Shown piece after piece: positions 36,789 through 46,105 of a stretch of 64,000 nucleotides of DNA. The stretch is taken from assembly GCA_963745775.1 (NCBI GenBank), contig CAVUYY010000008.1, positions 186,001 to 250,000 of the forward strand. The letters are read 5' to 3'. The notes under the pieces are model-generated. The model saw only the letters and a program-made list of their open reading frames with translations, had not been told where the DNA came from and ran no database searches. How positions within the stretch are numbered: the stretch's first letter is position 1; each line of letters begins with the position of its first letter. Position numbers and translations under genes: made by a program. Origin of the DNA: Gaiellasilicea sp963745775 (GTDB lineage: Bacteria; Actinomycetota; Thermoleophilia; Gaiellales; Gaiellaceae).

Positions 36789-37550
36789 GTGAGGCACGTC
36801 GAGGCGTATTCGCGGCTGGCAGGGGTCTACGACGAGATCGTCGTCGACCCCTGCTACGACCGCTGGGCGTCGTTCCTCCACGAGCTCTGGAGCGCCGACG
36901 CGAAGCGGCGTCGACTCGGTGCTCGATCTCTGCTGCGGCACCGGGCTGCTCGCGGACGAGCTGCTCGCCCGCGGCTACCGGATCGTCGGGGTCGATGCGT
37001 CGGAGGCGATGTTGGCGCGCGCCCGCGAGCGGCTGGGCGCTGGCGTCGAGCTGCACCAGCTGACGCTTCCCGAGCTGGCACTCGACGAGGTCTTCGACGC
37101 GGCGGTCTGCACGTTCGACGGTCTCAACTACCTCACGTCCGACGAGCTTCGGCTGACGCTGACGTGCTGTGGCCCGCAGGCTTCGTCCAGGCGGCTGGCT
37201 CGTCTTCGACCTCCACACCGACGCGATGCTGGCGTTCACGAGCGCCAACCCCGTGGTCGAGGGCGAAGCAGACGGAAACGAGTTCGCGATCAGCAGCGTC
37301 GTCGATCCCGCCGCCCGCACGTGCGAGACCACGATCGAGCTGACGCGCCCTCGCGACGGCGACTCCTTCAGCGAGCGCCACCGGCAGTACTTCCACTCGG
37401 ACGACGGATGTCAGGGCCGCGCTCGCCGAGGCCGGCTTCGAAGTCGTTGCGGTCGGCGACGAGTACACGCACGAGCCCGCTGGAGCGTCGACCTTGCGCG
37501 CGACCTGGACTGCGCGACGCGTCGAACAGGTGCACGAGCGAGGGCTCTAA
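36789..37550 (+). CDS. SAM-dependent methyltransferase (frameshifted)
   Basis: A class I methyltransferase assembled across three frames. It opens GTG (HVEAYSRLAGVYDEIVVD), then VLDLCCGTGLLADELLARGY (SAM-binding motif I), GVDASEAMLARARERL (motif II) and FDAAVCTFDGLNYLTS. After shifts near 36910, 37180 and 37405 it resumes with RRLRPGGWLVFDLHT and finally AALAEAGFEVVAVGDEYT. It ends at TAA 37550. The substrate cannot be told. The breaks are taken as sequence errors because all core motifs are present. Confidence 0.75.
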
Positions 37551-37558
37551 GCTGGCCC

Positions 37559-37949
37559 ATGGCCTTTCGCGCCGATCCGCCCGGACGAGCTCGAGTGGCT
37601 CACGCGGCCGCACGAGCCCGGCGAGCCGGCGCGCCACGTGGCCGAGCTGAGCGAACAGGCCGGCTTCGCCCACACCCGGGCGAACATCTGGCGCTACGAG
37701 CCGGGCGCCAAGGGCCGACGCCACCGCCACGTACGGCAGGAGGAGACGTTCGTCGTGCTCGCCGGGACGCTCTCGATGTACCTCGGCGACCCGCCCGAGC
37801 GGCAGGACGTCCCTGTCGGCGGCCTGATCCACGTCGAGCCGGGCACACCGCTCCAGACCGCGAATCACGGCGACGAGGAGCTCCTCGTCTACGTCTACGG
37901 AACGCCGCCGGAGAGCGAGCACGCCGAGCTGCTCGACTCGGCGCTCTAA
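37559..37949 (+). CDS. cupin-domain protein (one frameshift near start)
   Basis: A single cupin barrel. The metal-site motif reads GRRHRHVRQEETFVVLAGTL (HxHx3-4E pattern), and the second motif is GGLIHVEPGTPLQTANHGDE, with His in the usual position. The ATG at 37559 gives MAFR, and joining frames near 37575 gives IRPDELEWLTRPHEPGEPAR. Without the shift the gene would begin at the GTG at 37638. Function of such small cupins is diverse and cannot be set here. Confidence 0.75.
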
Positions 37950-38022
37950 GAGCGCCTTCAGAGACGGGCTGCCGTGGGCCCGCGGCTTGCGTGGGTCACG
38001 TCCGACGTCATAGGCTCGCCCG

Positions 38023-38385
38023 GTGAGGATCCTCTACCTCGCCACAGCCGGTGCGGCCGACCCGACCAGGGCCTCGCTGTCGCTCCACATCGCGGCGAAC
38101 GGCTCCGTCGAGGAGGGTCAGGAGTGCGCGATCGCCCTCGTGGGCGACGGGACCGAGCTCGCCTCACACGACGCGGCAGAGCGCCTCGAGGGCATCGGGA
38201 TCCCGCCCGTGCGAGAGCTGCTGCGGAAGCTCCTCGACCACGCGGTGCCCGTCTACGTCTGAAAGGGCTGCGCCGTCGCCCGTGGGGCGACAGACGCAGA
38301 TCTCGAGTGGCTGAGCGCGCGCTGGCTCACCCCACCGGAGCTCGCCCGGATGATCGCGGACTACGACCGCGTGGTCAGCATCTAG
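38023..38385 (+). CDS. DsrE-like protein, candidate selenoprotein (in-frame TGA at 38260-38262)
   Basis: A 120-codon frame from GTG 38023 to TAG 38383-38385, interrupted only by TGA at codon 80. The first part (MRILYLATAGAADPTRASLS, IAANGSVEEGQ, GIPPVRELLRKL, VPVYV) matches small DsrE/F-fold proteins, which normally have a Cys right after VPVYV. Here that codon is TGA, and the sequence goes on in frame as KGCAVARGATDADLEWLSAR and ends ELARMIADYDRVVSI, the expected family C-terminus. Reading TGA as selenocysteine gives a U-K-G-C redox motif. A hairpin with SECIS geometry begins 5 bases after the TGA. DsrE-like proteins are a reported bacterial selenoprotein family. A wrong base or a true nonsense mutation remains possible. 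Confidence 0.75.
38268..38299 (+). promoter_or_regulatory. SECIS-like stem-loop downstream of the in-frame TGA
   Basis: CTGCG (38268-38272) pairs with CGCAG (38295-38299). After an internal loop (CC opposite AGA), GTCGCCC (38275-38281) pairs with GGGCGAC (38285-38291) around an apical GTG. The apical loop begins 20 nt after the TGA. Bacterial SECIS elements have an apical loop about 16-37 nt past the UGA, a small loop, and a G in its first two positions; all three hold. SelB binding is inferred. Confidence 0.65.
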
Positions 38386-39435
38386 CGTCGCAGATCGGCC
38401 GGGCGGCGAGGCGAGCGATCGGAGCACCGGGTGGCGGTCCTCGGCCTCGTAGTCGAGCAGCGGCCCGAAGAACGGGTCGTCGCGGCCGGGCAGGCGCTCA
38501 CCGGCGCGCGCCGCCGAGACGAGCCACTCGACCTCCTCGACCACCGTGGCCGCGTAGTCGCCGGCGGGCTCGTAGCCGAGCTCGAGCGACGCGGTCACGT
38601 CGAGCACGATCGGATGCGGCGCGTCCCACGGAGTCCGTCCGAGCTCGCCGCCGTCCTCGTCGAGCAGAACCTCCTCCCACTCGTGCTCGAGCAGCCGGGC
38701 GATCGTGCGTGAGATCTCGAGCGCGCTCGGCGCGTCCGGATCGGCGCTGTTCAGGATCCGGGCTCCCGGTCGCGCCGCCACCGTCTCGATCAGCGCGGCG
38801 ATGTTCGCGGCGGCCGTCGTGTGGTCGACACCGGAGCCGCGGCGGGCGAGGAAGACTGCGGGCCGCCGGTCGAGCACTCGCTTGACGAAGACCCATTCGC
38901 GCGGCCTCGCCGCGCCGGCGCCGTGGATCTTCGAGGGCCGGAGCACCGTCACAGGGAGACCGCTGTCGAGCAGGACCTGCTCGGCGGCGACCTTGTTCGC
39001 TCCGTAGCCCTCGCGGGAGTCGTAGTCGCCGTCGCCGGGCGCCATCGTCGGCTGCGTCTCGCGGATCGGGCCGTCGAAGCACGGCGCCGTGTCCGAGTTC
39101 GAATGGTTGCCGGCGGCGTCGACGTAGACCGCCTTGCTCGAGATCAGCACGGTGGACGCGGCCTCGCGGGCGAGCGGCACGAGCCGGGTCGCGTCGGCTG
39201 CGGTGAAGCAGATGCAGTCGACGAGCAGGTCGGCGCCCTCTCCGAGGGCGGCGCGAAGCTGCCGGTCGTCGGCGCGGTCGGCAGCGACGAACCGTGCTCC
39301 GGCTGCCGCGAGCTCGGCCGGCAGGCGCGCCGGGTTCCGGCCGGTCACGTCGACCTCCCAGCCGGCCGCGAGCAGGCGGCGTGCGGTCGCGCGGCCGATC
39401 GCGCCGGTCCCGCCGAGGATGAGCGCCCGCGGCAC
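38382..39435 (-). CDS. NAD-dependent epimerase/reductase-like SDR protein
   Basis: An extended short-chain dehydrogenase-like protein. The Rossmann loop MPRALILGGTGAIGRATARR (GGxGxxG) is followed by VDVTGRNPARL and a DRADD charge cluster, and later VLISSKAVYVDAAG, YGANKVAAEQVLL (YxxxK catalytic pair) and VTVLRPSKIHGAG. The C-terminal part fits atypical SDR sugar or isoflavone-reductase-like enzymes. The frame continues past the likely end to 38164, opposite the DsrE gene. A one-base shift would use the TAG at 38382-38384, which shares CTAG with the DsrE stop. The substrate is not known. Confidence 0.75.
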
Positions 39436-39447
39436 GCGCGGCGAGAG

Positions 39448-39868
39448 CTACTGAGAGGAGCGGGAGGCGTCGCGCAGGCGCTTGGCCAGGTTCTCGAGCA
39501 GGTGCCAGGCGACGGAGGGATTCTCCTGCACCAGCGGGCGGAACTCCCACGAGGTCATCGCGTAGCAGCGAAGCGGCGTCGAGGCGGTCACGGTCGCGGT
39601 GCGCGAGCCCTCGTCGATCAACGCGAGCTCGCCGAAGTGGTCGCCGGCGTGGAGGGTCGCGCGCTCCCGGCCGTCGACGGTCACTGTCGCCTCGCCCTCG
39701 ACGATCACGAAGAAGCCGACGCCCGACTTGCCCTCCACCGCGATCGTCGCCCCGGGCTCGAACGAGCGCGCCTTGAGGGACTGCGCCAGCATCTTCAGTT
39801 GGCGCTCCTTGAGCCCCGCGAAGAGCGGAACCTCGGCGAGCTGCTGGGACGGAGAGCTGGTCGGCCAC
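39448..39868 (-). CDS. cyclic-nucleotide-binding domain protein (one frameshift)
   Basis: A single Crp/Fnr-type cNMP-binding domain of about 140 residues. It reads QLAEVPLFAGLKERQLKMLA, then GATIAVEGKSGVGFFVIVEG, RATLHAGDHFGELALIDEG (phosphate-binding cassette FGELAL) and SRTATVTASTPLRCYA. No helix-turn-helix follows, so it cannot be a complete transcription factor. The GTG at 39868 starts MADQLSV and joins the main frame near 39848. It is divergent from the SNF2 helicase gene and 13 bp from the SDR start. Confidence 0.78.
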
Positions 39869-39940
39869 GACCGGACGATCGTATAACAGGACGCCGCAAA
39901 GTCGACGGGCTGTCGTGCCTTGCGCCTACTCTGGTAGGTC

Positions 39941-42824
39941 GTGCCGAATCCGGAACCGACCTCTTCGACCCTCGAGCTCGTCTGGCAGCAGGACGCCGGC
40001 GCGCTCGCGTTCGCCCGCGACGCCGCCGGCGCGCTCTCGGACGACGAGGTTCGCATCGGTCTGCCGGCTCGCTCCGAGATCGCGGGCGCCGAGGTGGCGG
40101 CCCGGCGGATCGACGTCCGCGAGCTCCTTCGGCTCGCGCAGTCGCCCCCCTCCGCGCTCGCGCTCGGAGACAGCGCACGCGGGATCTTCGCGGTCGTCGA
40201 GCTGGCGCGCCGCTCGGTTGCCGAGGGGCTCGTGCATCCGCATCTCGACCACGGCGACGGCTGGTGGTACGCCTTCTGGGGCGCGACGCTCGACGAGAGC
40301 CTCGAGGACGCTCTGACACGCATCGCCGCGGCGCTCCCCTTCGTCGCGGCATCCGCCTTCGGCGGCGACCGGGACGCGACGGTGCACGACCTCTATCCCG
40401 TCCTCGTCGACGAGGTCGCGCGCGACCGGCTGCGGGCAAGCGGCGTTCGTCTGGCCAATCCGGCCCGCCAGCGGCCCGGCGCGCTCGAGCTCTTTCTCGC
40501 GGGGCTGACGGCGCCCGAGCCCGTGCTTCCGCGGCATTCCGGCTACGCGGCGCTCGAGCGGCGGCTCTCCCGCTGGGTGGACGACGGCCTCGGACGACTC
40601 TCGGCGGCGCCGTGGCGCCTCGCGCTCCATCTCGACGAGCGGCTCGCAGACGACGAGTCGTCGTCACTCGTGCTCGAGCTGTGGCTCCAGGCGGAGGACG
40701 ATCCGACGCTCGGACTTCCCGCGTCGCTCGTCTGGAACGGCGAGGACGGGATCTTCTCGTTCCTGCGCGCGAGCGACCCGCGGCGCGACCTGATCCGGCG
40801 GCTCGCCGAGATCGAGCCGCTCCTGGCGGAGGCAGGGATCGAGCTCGGCGACGAGCCGGCCGAGGTGGAGCTCGAGCCGGCCGAGGTCGGGTCGTTCCTC
40901 CGCGACACGAGGCCGCGGCTCGAGGAGCGCGGCGTCCCCGTCCTGCTTCCTGCGGCCTGGCTGCGCAAGCCGAGCCGCCTGAGCGTCAACCTGAGCGCGA
41001 CGAGCGGAGGCGGCAACCGCGCGAGCGGACTGCTCTCGCCGGCGGCGCTCGCACGCTTCGACTGGCGGCTCGCGGTCGGCGACGTCGCGCTCACGGACGA
41101 GGAGCTTGCCGAGCTCGCCGCCGCGAAGGAGCCGTTCGTCCGGGTCGCCGGCCGCTGGCATGCGCTCCGCGAGTCCGACGTCGAGCGAGCGCTGCGCTTC
41201 CTCGAACGCCGCCGCTCGAGCTCCGGGATCGTCGAGCTCGTCCGCGCCGTCTCCGGCCTCGAGACCGACGAGGCGGGGCTCGAGCTCGGCGAGGTGACGC
41301 TCGATCGGCCGCTCACGGAGCTGCTCGGGGACGGCGAGCGGCGCTTCCGGTCGCTGCCGACGCCCGCCGCGATGCAGTTCGACCTCTTCCCCTTCCAGGA
41401 GCGCGGCCACGGCTGGCTGCGGCTCCTCGGCGACCTCGGGATCGGCGCGATCCTGGCGGACGACATGGGCCTCGGCAAGACGGTGCAGGCGATCGCGATG
41501 CTCGTCTCGGAGCGCGAGGAGGCGGGCGGTGAGACGCTCGGTCCGACGCTCGTCGTCTGCCCGATGAGCGTCGTTCGCCAGTGGGGCGCCGAGATCGAGC
41601 GGTTCGCGCCGTCGCTGCGCGTCCACCTCCACCACGGTGTGGGCAGGCTGACGGGAGAGGCGCTCGCGGTGGTCGCCCCGAACCGCGACGTCGTCGTCAC
41701 CTCCTACGACATCGCCACCCGCGACGCCGACGCGCTCGCGCGGATCGCCTGGGACCGCGTCCTGCTCGACGAGGCGCAGGACGTCAAGAACCCCGCGACC
41801 AAGCGCGCCCAAGCGCTGCGCCGACTCCCCGCGCGCCGGAAGCTGGCGATGACCGGCACCCCGATCGAGAACCGGCTCGGCGAGCTCTGGTCGATCATGG
41901 ACATCGTCAACCCGGGCCTGCTCGGCTCGCGCGAGTCGTTCGAGCGGGCGTTCGCGCGACCGATCGAGCTGGGCGGCGACGAGCGGGCGCTGGAGCGGTT
42001 GCGCTCGATCGTGGAGCCGTTCGTCCTCCGGCGCGAAAAGGACTCGTCGGAGGTCGAGCTCGAGCTGCCCCCGATCACGATCGAGAAGGCGTACTGCCGG
42101 CTCACGATCGAGCAGGCGAGCCTCTACCAGGCGACCGTCGACCGCTGGTTGCCGCGGATCGAGGCGCACGGAGAGAGCTTCGGACGCCGCGGCGCCGTGC
42201 TGGCGATGCTCGGCCAGCTCAAGCAGGTCTGCAACCACCCGGAGCTCCTCCTCTCGACCGGCGCTGCCGCTCGATGGGCGCTCCGGGAAGCTGGAGCGGC
42301 TCGTCGAGCTGCTCGAGGCCGTGCCGACCGGCGACAAGGCGCTCGTCTTCACGCAGTACCCCGGCTTCGACCGGCTCGTGCCGCACCTCGCCGCGCGGCT
42401 CGGGACGGGTGTCGGCTTCTTCCACGGCCGGCTGAACGCGCGCCAGCGCACCGGGGTTCTCGCCGATTTCGAGCACGGCGACGGCCCCTCGGTGCTCGTG
42501 CTCTCGATCAAGGCGGGCGGCCGCGGCCTCAATCTGCCCGCCGCGAACCACGTCTTCCACTTCGACCGCTGGTGGAATCCGGCCGTCGAGCAACAGGCCA
42601 CCGACCGCGTGCACCGGCTCGGCCAGCGCAAGCACGTCTTCGTCCACAGCCTGATCTGCACCGGCACGCTCGAGGAGCGGATCGACCAGCTCCTCGACTC
42701 GAAGCGCGAGCTGGCGGAGAAGGTGATCGCCGGCCGCTCCGAGGACTGGCTCGGCAGCCTCGACCTCGGCGCGATCCGGGCCGCGGTCGCGCTCGCCCCC
42801 GATTCCCTGGAGGATGCAGCGTGA
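39941..42824 (+). CDS. SNF2-family DNA helicase/translocase (one frameshift)
   Basis: A protein of about 960 residues. The N-terminal 450 residues are the bacterial SNF2-associated region (GDGWWYAFWGATLDESLED, VPVLLPAAWLRKPSRLSVNL). The ATPase follows: FPFQERGHGWLRLLGDLGIG, motif I DDMGLGKTVQA near residue 507, motif II LLDEAQD near 608, TGTPIENRLGELWSI. The C-terminal helicase lobe has VFTQYPGFDRLV, GGRGLNLPAANHVFHFDRWW and TDRVHRLGQRKHVFVH. A single frame break near 42265 separates the lobes. It starts GTG and overlaps the SWIM gene by GTGA. Such proteins translocate on double-stranded DNA; a repair or defence role is not proven. Confidence 0.9.
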
Positions 42825-43514
42825 GCGTCCGAGCGAAGCGGCCGCGGGCCGTGGGCGCGTCTGCTCGCGAGCACGATCGTCGGCGACGAGGGCTCGTCGC
42901 GCGCCGAGCTCGGGCGCCGGCTGGTGCGCGACGGCGAGGTGCGCTCGATCCGGATCGAGACCGGTGAAATGGGCGGCGGTCGTCGACGGCGAGACCGTCG
43001 CAATCGCGGCCGATCGCCTGCCGCCCCGGATCTGGGCGGCGATCTCGCGCTTCGCCCGTGGCAACAGGCCGCTCGAGGCGGCGATTGCGGGCCGTGAGCA
43101 GTCCGTCCACCTCGAGCACCTGCTGACGGTGGACTGGGACGCGCCGCTCGTTCCCCGGCGCGAGGCGATCGTGCGCTCGTGCTCCTGCGCGCTCGGCGGG
43201 CGAGTGCGAGCACGTCGCCGCGCTGGCGTATGCGGTCGCGGCCGAGCTCGACCGCGAGCCGGCGCTGCTCCTGCGCTGGCGCGGCTGCGGCGACGGTGAG
43301 GTCGTGGAGGAGCCTCGCGCCGAGCCGATCGTCGAGCCGGCGTTCGTGGGCGACCCGTGGCGCGGCGGCGAGCTCCCGGCAGTCCCGGCCGCCACGGCCG
43401 CTCCCGGCGGGCGCCGTGTTGAAGCGACTCGGCCCGAGCGGCCTCCGCGCGGGCGGTCGCGATCTCACGGAGGTGCTCCAGCGGGCCTACGCCGTCTTCG
43501 GGAGCGAGACATGA
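42821..43514 (+). CDS. SWIM zinc-finger protein (frameshifted)
   Basis: It starts GTG at the SNF2 stop (GTGA overlap). Readable parts are GDEGSSRAELGRRLVRDGEV, KWAAVVDGETVAIAADRLPP and RFARGNRPLEAAI. The SWIM signature CSCALGG then CEHVAALAYAVAAELDREP gives the CxC...CxH zinc ligands after a frame change at about 43203. The end is GLRAGGRDLTEVLQRAYAVF then GSET. Frame changes also occur near 42860, 42965 and 43425. SWIM proteins commonly sit next to SNF2 helicases in actinobacteria and are thought to act with them on DNA. Confidence 0.75.
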
Positions 43515-44087
43515 GCCGGCCGCGCGATCGCTCGCTGCAGGAGGCGATGCGCGCTCGGCGCGAGCCGAAGCCGCTGCTCACGGTCGAGGAGCTGCGCAGG
43601 CGCGAGGCAGAGCGGGAGCAGGCGGCGCTCGAGCGCGAGGCGGCGCGGCTCGTCGAGCTCTGGCGGCGAGAGCGCGCCGCCGTCGACGCCGGCCGGCATC
43701 CTCGCAGCCGGCCGTCTACCGAGCGATCTTCGCGCTCGACCGCGACGCCTACCTCGAGAGTCGGCACTGGGCTCGTCGAGCGAAGGCGCAGCTCGCCGCC
43801 TCCCCCGCGTGCGAGGTCGAGCGCTGTGCCGAGGCCACGGAGCTCCGAGTCCACCGCCTCGGCCACCGCGCCGTGGGCGAGGAGCGGGTCGGCGTCGACC
43901 TGATCACGCTCTGCGAGGGCTGCCTACGGCGCGCTGACCGCCGGACGTCGCAGCACGCGCCGCGCGCTCACCCGGGCCGAGCTCGTGCAGCTCGATCCGG
44001 TGCGGCCGCTGTACGACCCGAAGACGATCGCAGCGCTCAAGACAGAAGTACGCCCGCCCACTCCGCCGCTCCGACGTCGAGCGCTAG
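43511..44087 (+). CDS. coiled, Cys-rich protein with HNH-like zinc pattern (frameshifted)
   Basis: The ATG overlaps the SWIM stop as ATGA. The first 60 residues are a highly charged helix (LTVEELRRREAEREQAALER). Across frame changes near 43690, 43740 and 43945 the rest reads RAIFALDRDAYLESRHWARR, then a CEVERC pair, LRVHRLGHRAVGEERVGVDL and LCEGCLRRA. The C-x4-C ... H ... C-x2-C layout resembles degenerate HNH nuclease folds, but I see no clear HNH catalytic triad. It ends with DPKTIAALK near the TAG at 44087. As the third gene of the SNF2-SWIM operon it is probably a functional partner. Confidence 0.55.
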
Positions 44088-45097
44088 ACGATCGCGGCGT
44101 AGGCGGCGAGGTACTCGTCGACCATCCGCTCGATTCCGAACCGGGCGACGGCGTGCTCGCGGATCGCGGCCCGGTCGAGCCCGTCCGCGCGGCCGACGGC
44201 GGCCACTGCGGCTGAGATGTCATCGACCAGTAGGCCGGTCACGCCGTCCTCGATCAGCTCGGGCATCGAGCCGCGGGGAAAGGCGAGGACGGGCGTCCCG
44301 CAGGCCATCGCCTCGACGACGCTGTAGCCGAACGGCTCCTCGAACGAGATCAGGTGGAGCAGGGCGCGGGCGCCGCCGAGGAGCTCCGCGCGCTCGTCCG
44401 GCCCGACCGGGCCGAGATAGCGGATCCGGTCGCCGTCGAGCCGCGGCGCCACGAGCTCCTCGAAGTAGCGCTCGTCCTGGACGATTCCGGCAAGGACGAG
44501 CGGAATCCCCGTCTGCTCGGCGACGTCGATCGCCTCCACCGTCCCCTTGTCGGGGTGGATCCGGCCGAAGAAGAGGAGGTACTCGCCGGGGGACGGGTGG
44601 AGCGCGAACGCGTCGGTGTCGATCCCGTGGTGGATCGTCGCGAGGTAGTCGAGGCTCGGATGCCGGTCGGCGTCGCTGATCGCGACGTAGGCGGTGCGCG
44701 CGTCGTAGCGCTGGTAGACGGGCAGGATCCGCGGCGACGAGAAGCCGTGGATCGTCGTCAGGACCGGCGTCTCGACGAGCTCGCTGTAGGTGAGCGGCAG
44801 GAAGTCGAAGCTGTTGTGGATCACGTCGAACTCGGCCGCGCGCTCGAAGGCGTGCGCGATGTGGAGGCACTCGCTGACCTTCGCCTCGGCGTCCGGATCC
44901 TCCTCGTAGCCGCGCGCGACGACCGACGCGAGCCGGCCTGCTGTCAGCGAGTCACCGCTTGCGAAGAGCGTGACGTCGACGCCGCGCGCGACGAGCCCCT
45001 CGGCAAGGAGCGAGGCGAACTGCTCCCACGGCCCGTAGTGTCGCGGCGGCACGCGCCACGCGACCGGCGCCAGGATCGCGACGCGAAGATCGGTCAC
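44084..45097 (-). CDS. glycosyltransferase family 4 protein
   Basis: A 337-residue GT-B fold retaining glycosyltransferase. The N-terminal lobe has YGPWEQFASLLAEGLVARG and DVIHNSFDFLPL. The C-terminal lobe has YLLFFGRIHPDKGTVEAIDV and the donor-binding FEEPFGYSVVEAMACGTPVL (EX7E). There is no signal or membrane helix. The GTG at 45097 overlaps the DUF2237 stop as GTGA; the frame is open further upstream without homology. The stop shares CTAG with the convergent HNH-like gene. The acceptor is unknown. It is intact. Confidence 0.9.
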   Translation of the reverse strand: MTDLRVAILAPVAWRVPPRHYGPWEQFASLLAEGLVARGVDVTLFASGDSLTAGRLASVVARGYEEDPDAEAKVSECLHIAHAFERAAEFDVIHNSFDFLPLTYSELVETPVLTTIHGFSSPRILPVYQRYDARTAYVAISDADRHPSLDYLATIHHGIDTDAFALHPSPGEYLLFFGRIHPDKGTVEAIDVAEQTGIPLVLAGIVQDERYFEELVAPRLDGDRIRYLGPVGPDERAELLGGARALLHLISFEEPFGYSVVEAMACGTPVLAFPRGSMPELIEDGVTGLLVDDISAAVAAVGRADGLDRAAIREHAVARFGIERMVDEYLAAYAAIV

Positions 45098-45480
45098 AGA
45101 GTCGGATCTGGAGCCGCGGCGCGCGCGGTGAGGAGCTCGATCGGGACGACGTCGAGCGCGCGCACGTGCGTCGCGCCGAGCACGACCTCCGGCGCGACGC
45201 CGGCCTCGTGCGCCTCGAGCCAGCGCGACGCGCACAGGCACCAGCGATCACCCGGCTTCACTCCCTCGAAGCCCCACTCCGGCCGCGGCGTCGAAAGGTC
45301 GTTTCCGGCGGCGTGGCTGAACGCGAGGAACTCCGCCGTCATCACGGCGCAGACGGTGTGGCTGCCGAGATCCTCAGGGCCAGTCGCACAGCATGCGTCC
45401 CGGAAGAAACCGGTCAGCGGCTCGCTCGAGCATGGGAGCAGCTCGCCGCCGACGACGTTCACATCGGGGTCACGGCTCAT
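45094..45480 (-). CDS. DUF2237 family protein
   Basis: A 128-residue protein that matches DUF2237 through nearly its full length: DVNVVGGELLPCSSEPLTGF, RDACCATGPEDLGSHTVCAV, STPRPEWGFEGVKPGDRWCL and ASRWLEAHEAGVAPEVVLGA. Conserved Cys and His residues (CC, HTVC, CLC) suggest metal binding. The family is widespread and uncharacterised. The ATG lies 11 bp inside the end of the VLRF1 gene, so the two are coupled. Complete, no break. Confidence 0.88.
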   Translation of the reverse strand: MSRDPDVNVVGGELLPCSSEPLTGFFRDACCATGPEDLGSHTVCAVMTAEFLAFSHAAGNDLSTPRPEWGFEGVKPGDRWCLCASRWLEAHEAGVAPEVVLGATHVRALDVVPIELLTARAAAPDPTL

Positions 45481-46105
45481 CGGGCGAGAGCGTAACGACC
45501 TCGACCGCGTAGAGGTCGTACGGGAACGCCTCGAGCACGCGCTGCCGCGGCTCGGGGACGGTGAAGAAGCGTGGCAGCGCCCGCTCGCGGAGCCAACCGA
45601 GGTCGGCGCGGGCGGCGAGCACCGCGTCGACGGCGCTGCGGTCGCCGCCGAGCGCGACGAACTCGACCGTCGCCCGGTGCGGCGCAAGGACTCGGGCTGC
45701 GGTATCGGCCGCGTCGTCCACGAGCTCGCGGGCCTGCTCCTCGCGGCGTCGCCGGAAGCGGTTCGCGGACGAGCCGCCCTTCTTGTGCCGGTTCTTGACG
45801 AACCGCGAGCCGACCTTCGAGGCGACGAGCCGCTCGCCCTCGAAGACCCCGACGGCGTAGCCGCCGAGCCGCACGAGCAGCGCGGCGACGACATGGTCGG
45901 CGGCGATCTCCTCCAGCAGCGGCGCCGCGCGGACGCGGTCGTACTCGGCCTCGTGCGCAAGCCCGAACGAGGGCCGGATCTCGAGGCTCTCACCGTCGTC
46001 GGGCTCGATCCGGACCAGTCCGCCGGCGTAGATCGTCCGCCCAGGAGCGCCTTCGCTGGGCTCGAGCCGCTTGCGGATGTTCGCGCGACCGATGTACCGG
46101 CTCAT
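45470..46105 (-). CDS. acVLRF1-type (Vms1/ANKZF1-like) peptidyl-tRNA hydrolase
   Basis: A 211-residue protein of the eRF1-like VLRF1 superfamily. The core reads VGSRFVKNRHKKGGSSANRF then RRRREEQARELVDDAADTAA, with the GGSS loop at residues 110-113 and Gln 124 in the arrangement seen in Vms1-type release factors, where a Gln acts in peptidyl-tRNA cleavage. Downstream, TVEFVALGGDRSAVDAVLA and LGWLRERALPRFFTVPEPR are typical of the family. No zinc finger or ankyrin repeats are attached. Actinobacterial homologues are thought to release nascent chains in ribosome quality control. The ATG overlaps the mutS2 stop as ATGA, and mutS2 is itself a ribosome-collision factor in B. subtilis. Confidence 0.82.
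   Translation of the reverse strand: MSRYIGRANIRKRLEPSEGAPGRTIYAGGLVRIEPDDGESLEIRPSFGLAHEAEYDRVRAAPLLEEIAADHVVAALLVRLGGYAVGVFEGERLVASKVGSRFVKNRHKKGGSSANRFRRRREEQARELVDDAADTAARVLAPHRATVEFVALGGDRSAVDAVLAARADLGWLRERALPRFFTVPEPRQRVLEAFPYDLYAVEVVTLSPDEP

Noticed and set aside
40664..43468. Open frame of about 934 codons on the minus strand opposite SNF2
   Set aside because: It is antisense to a clear SNF2 helicase and shows shadow composition only.
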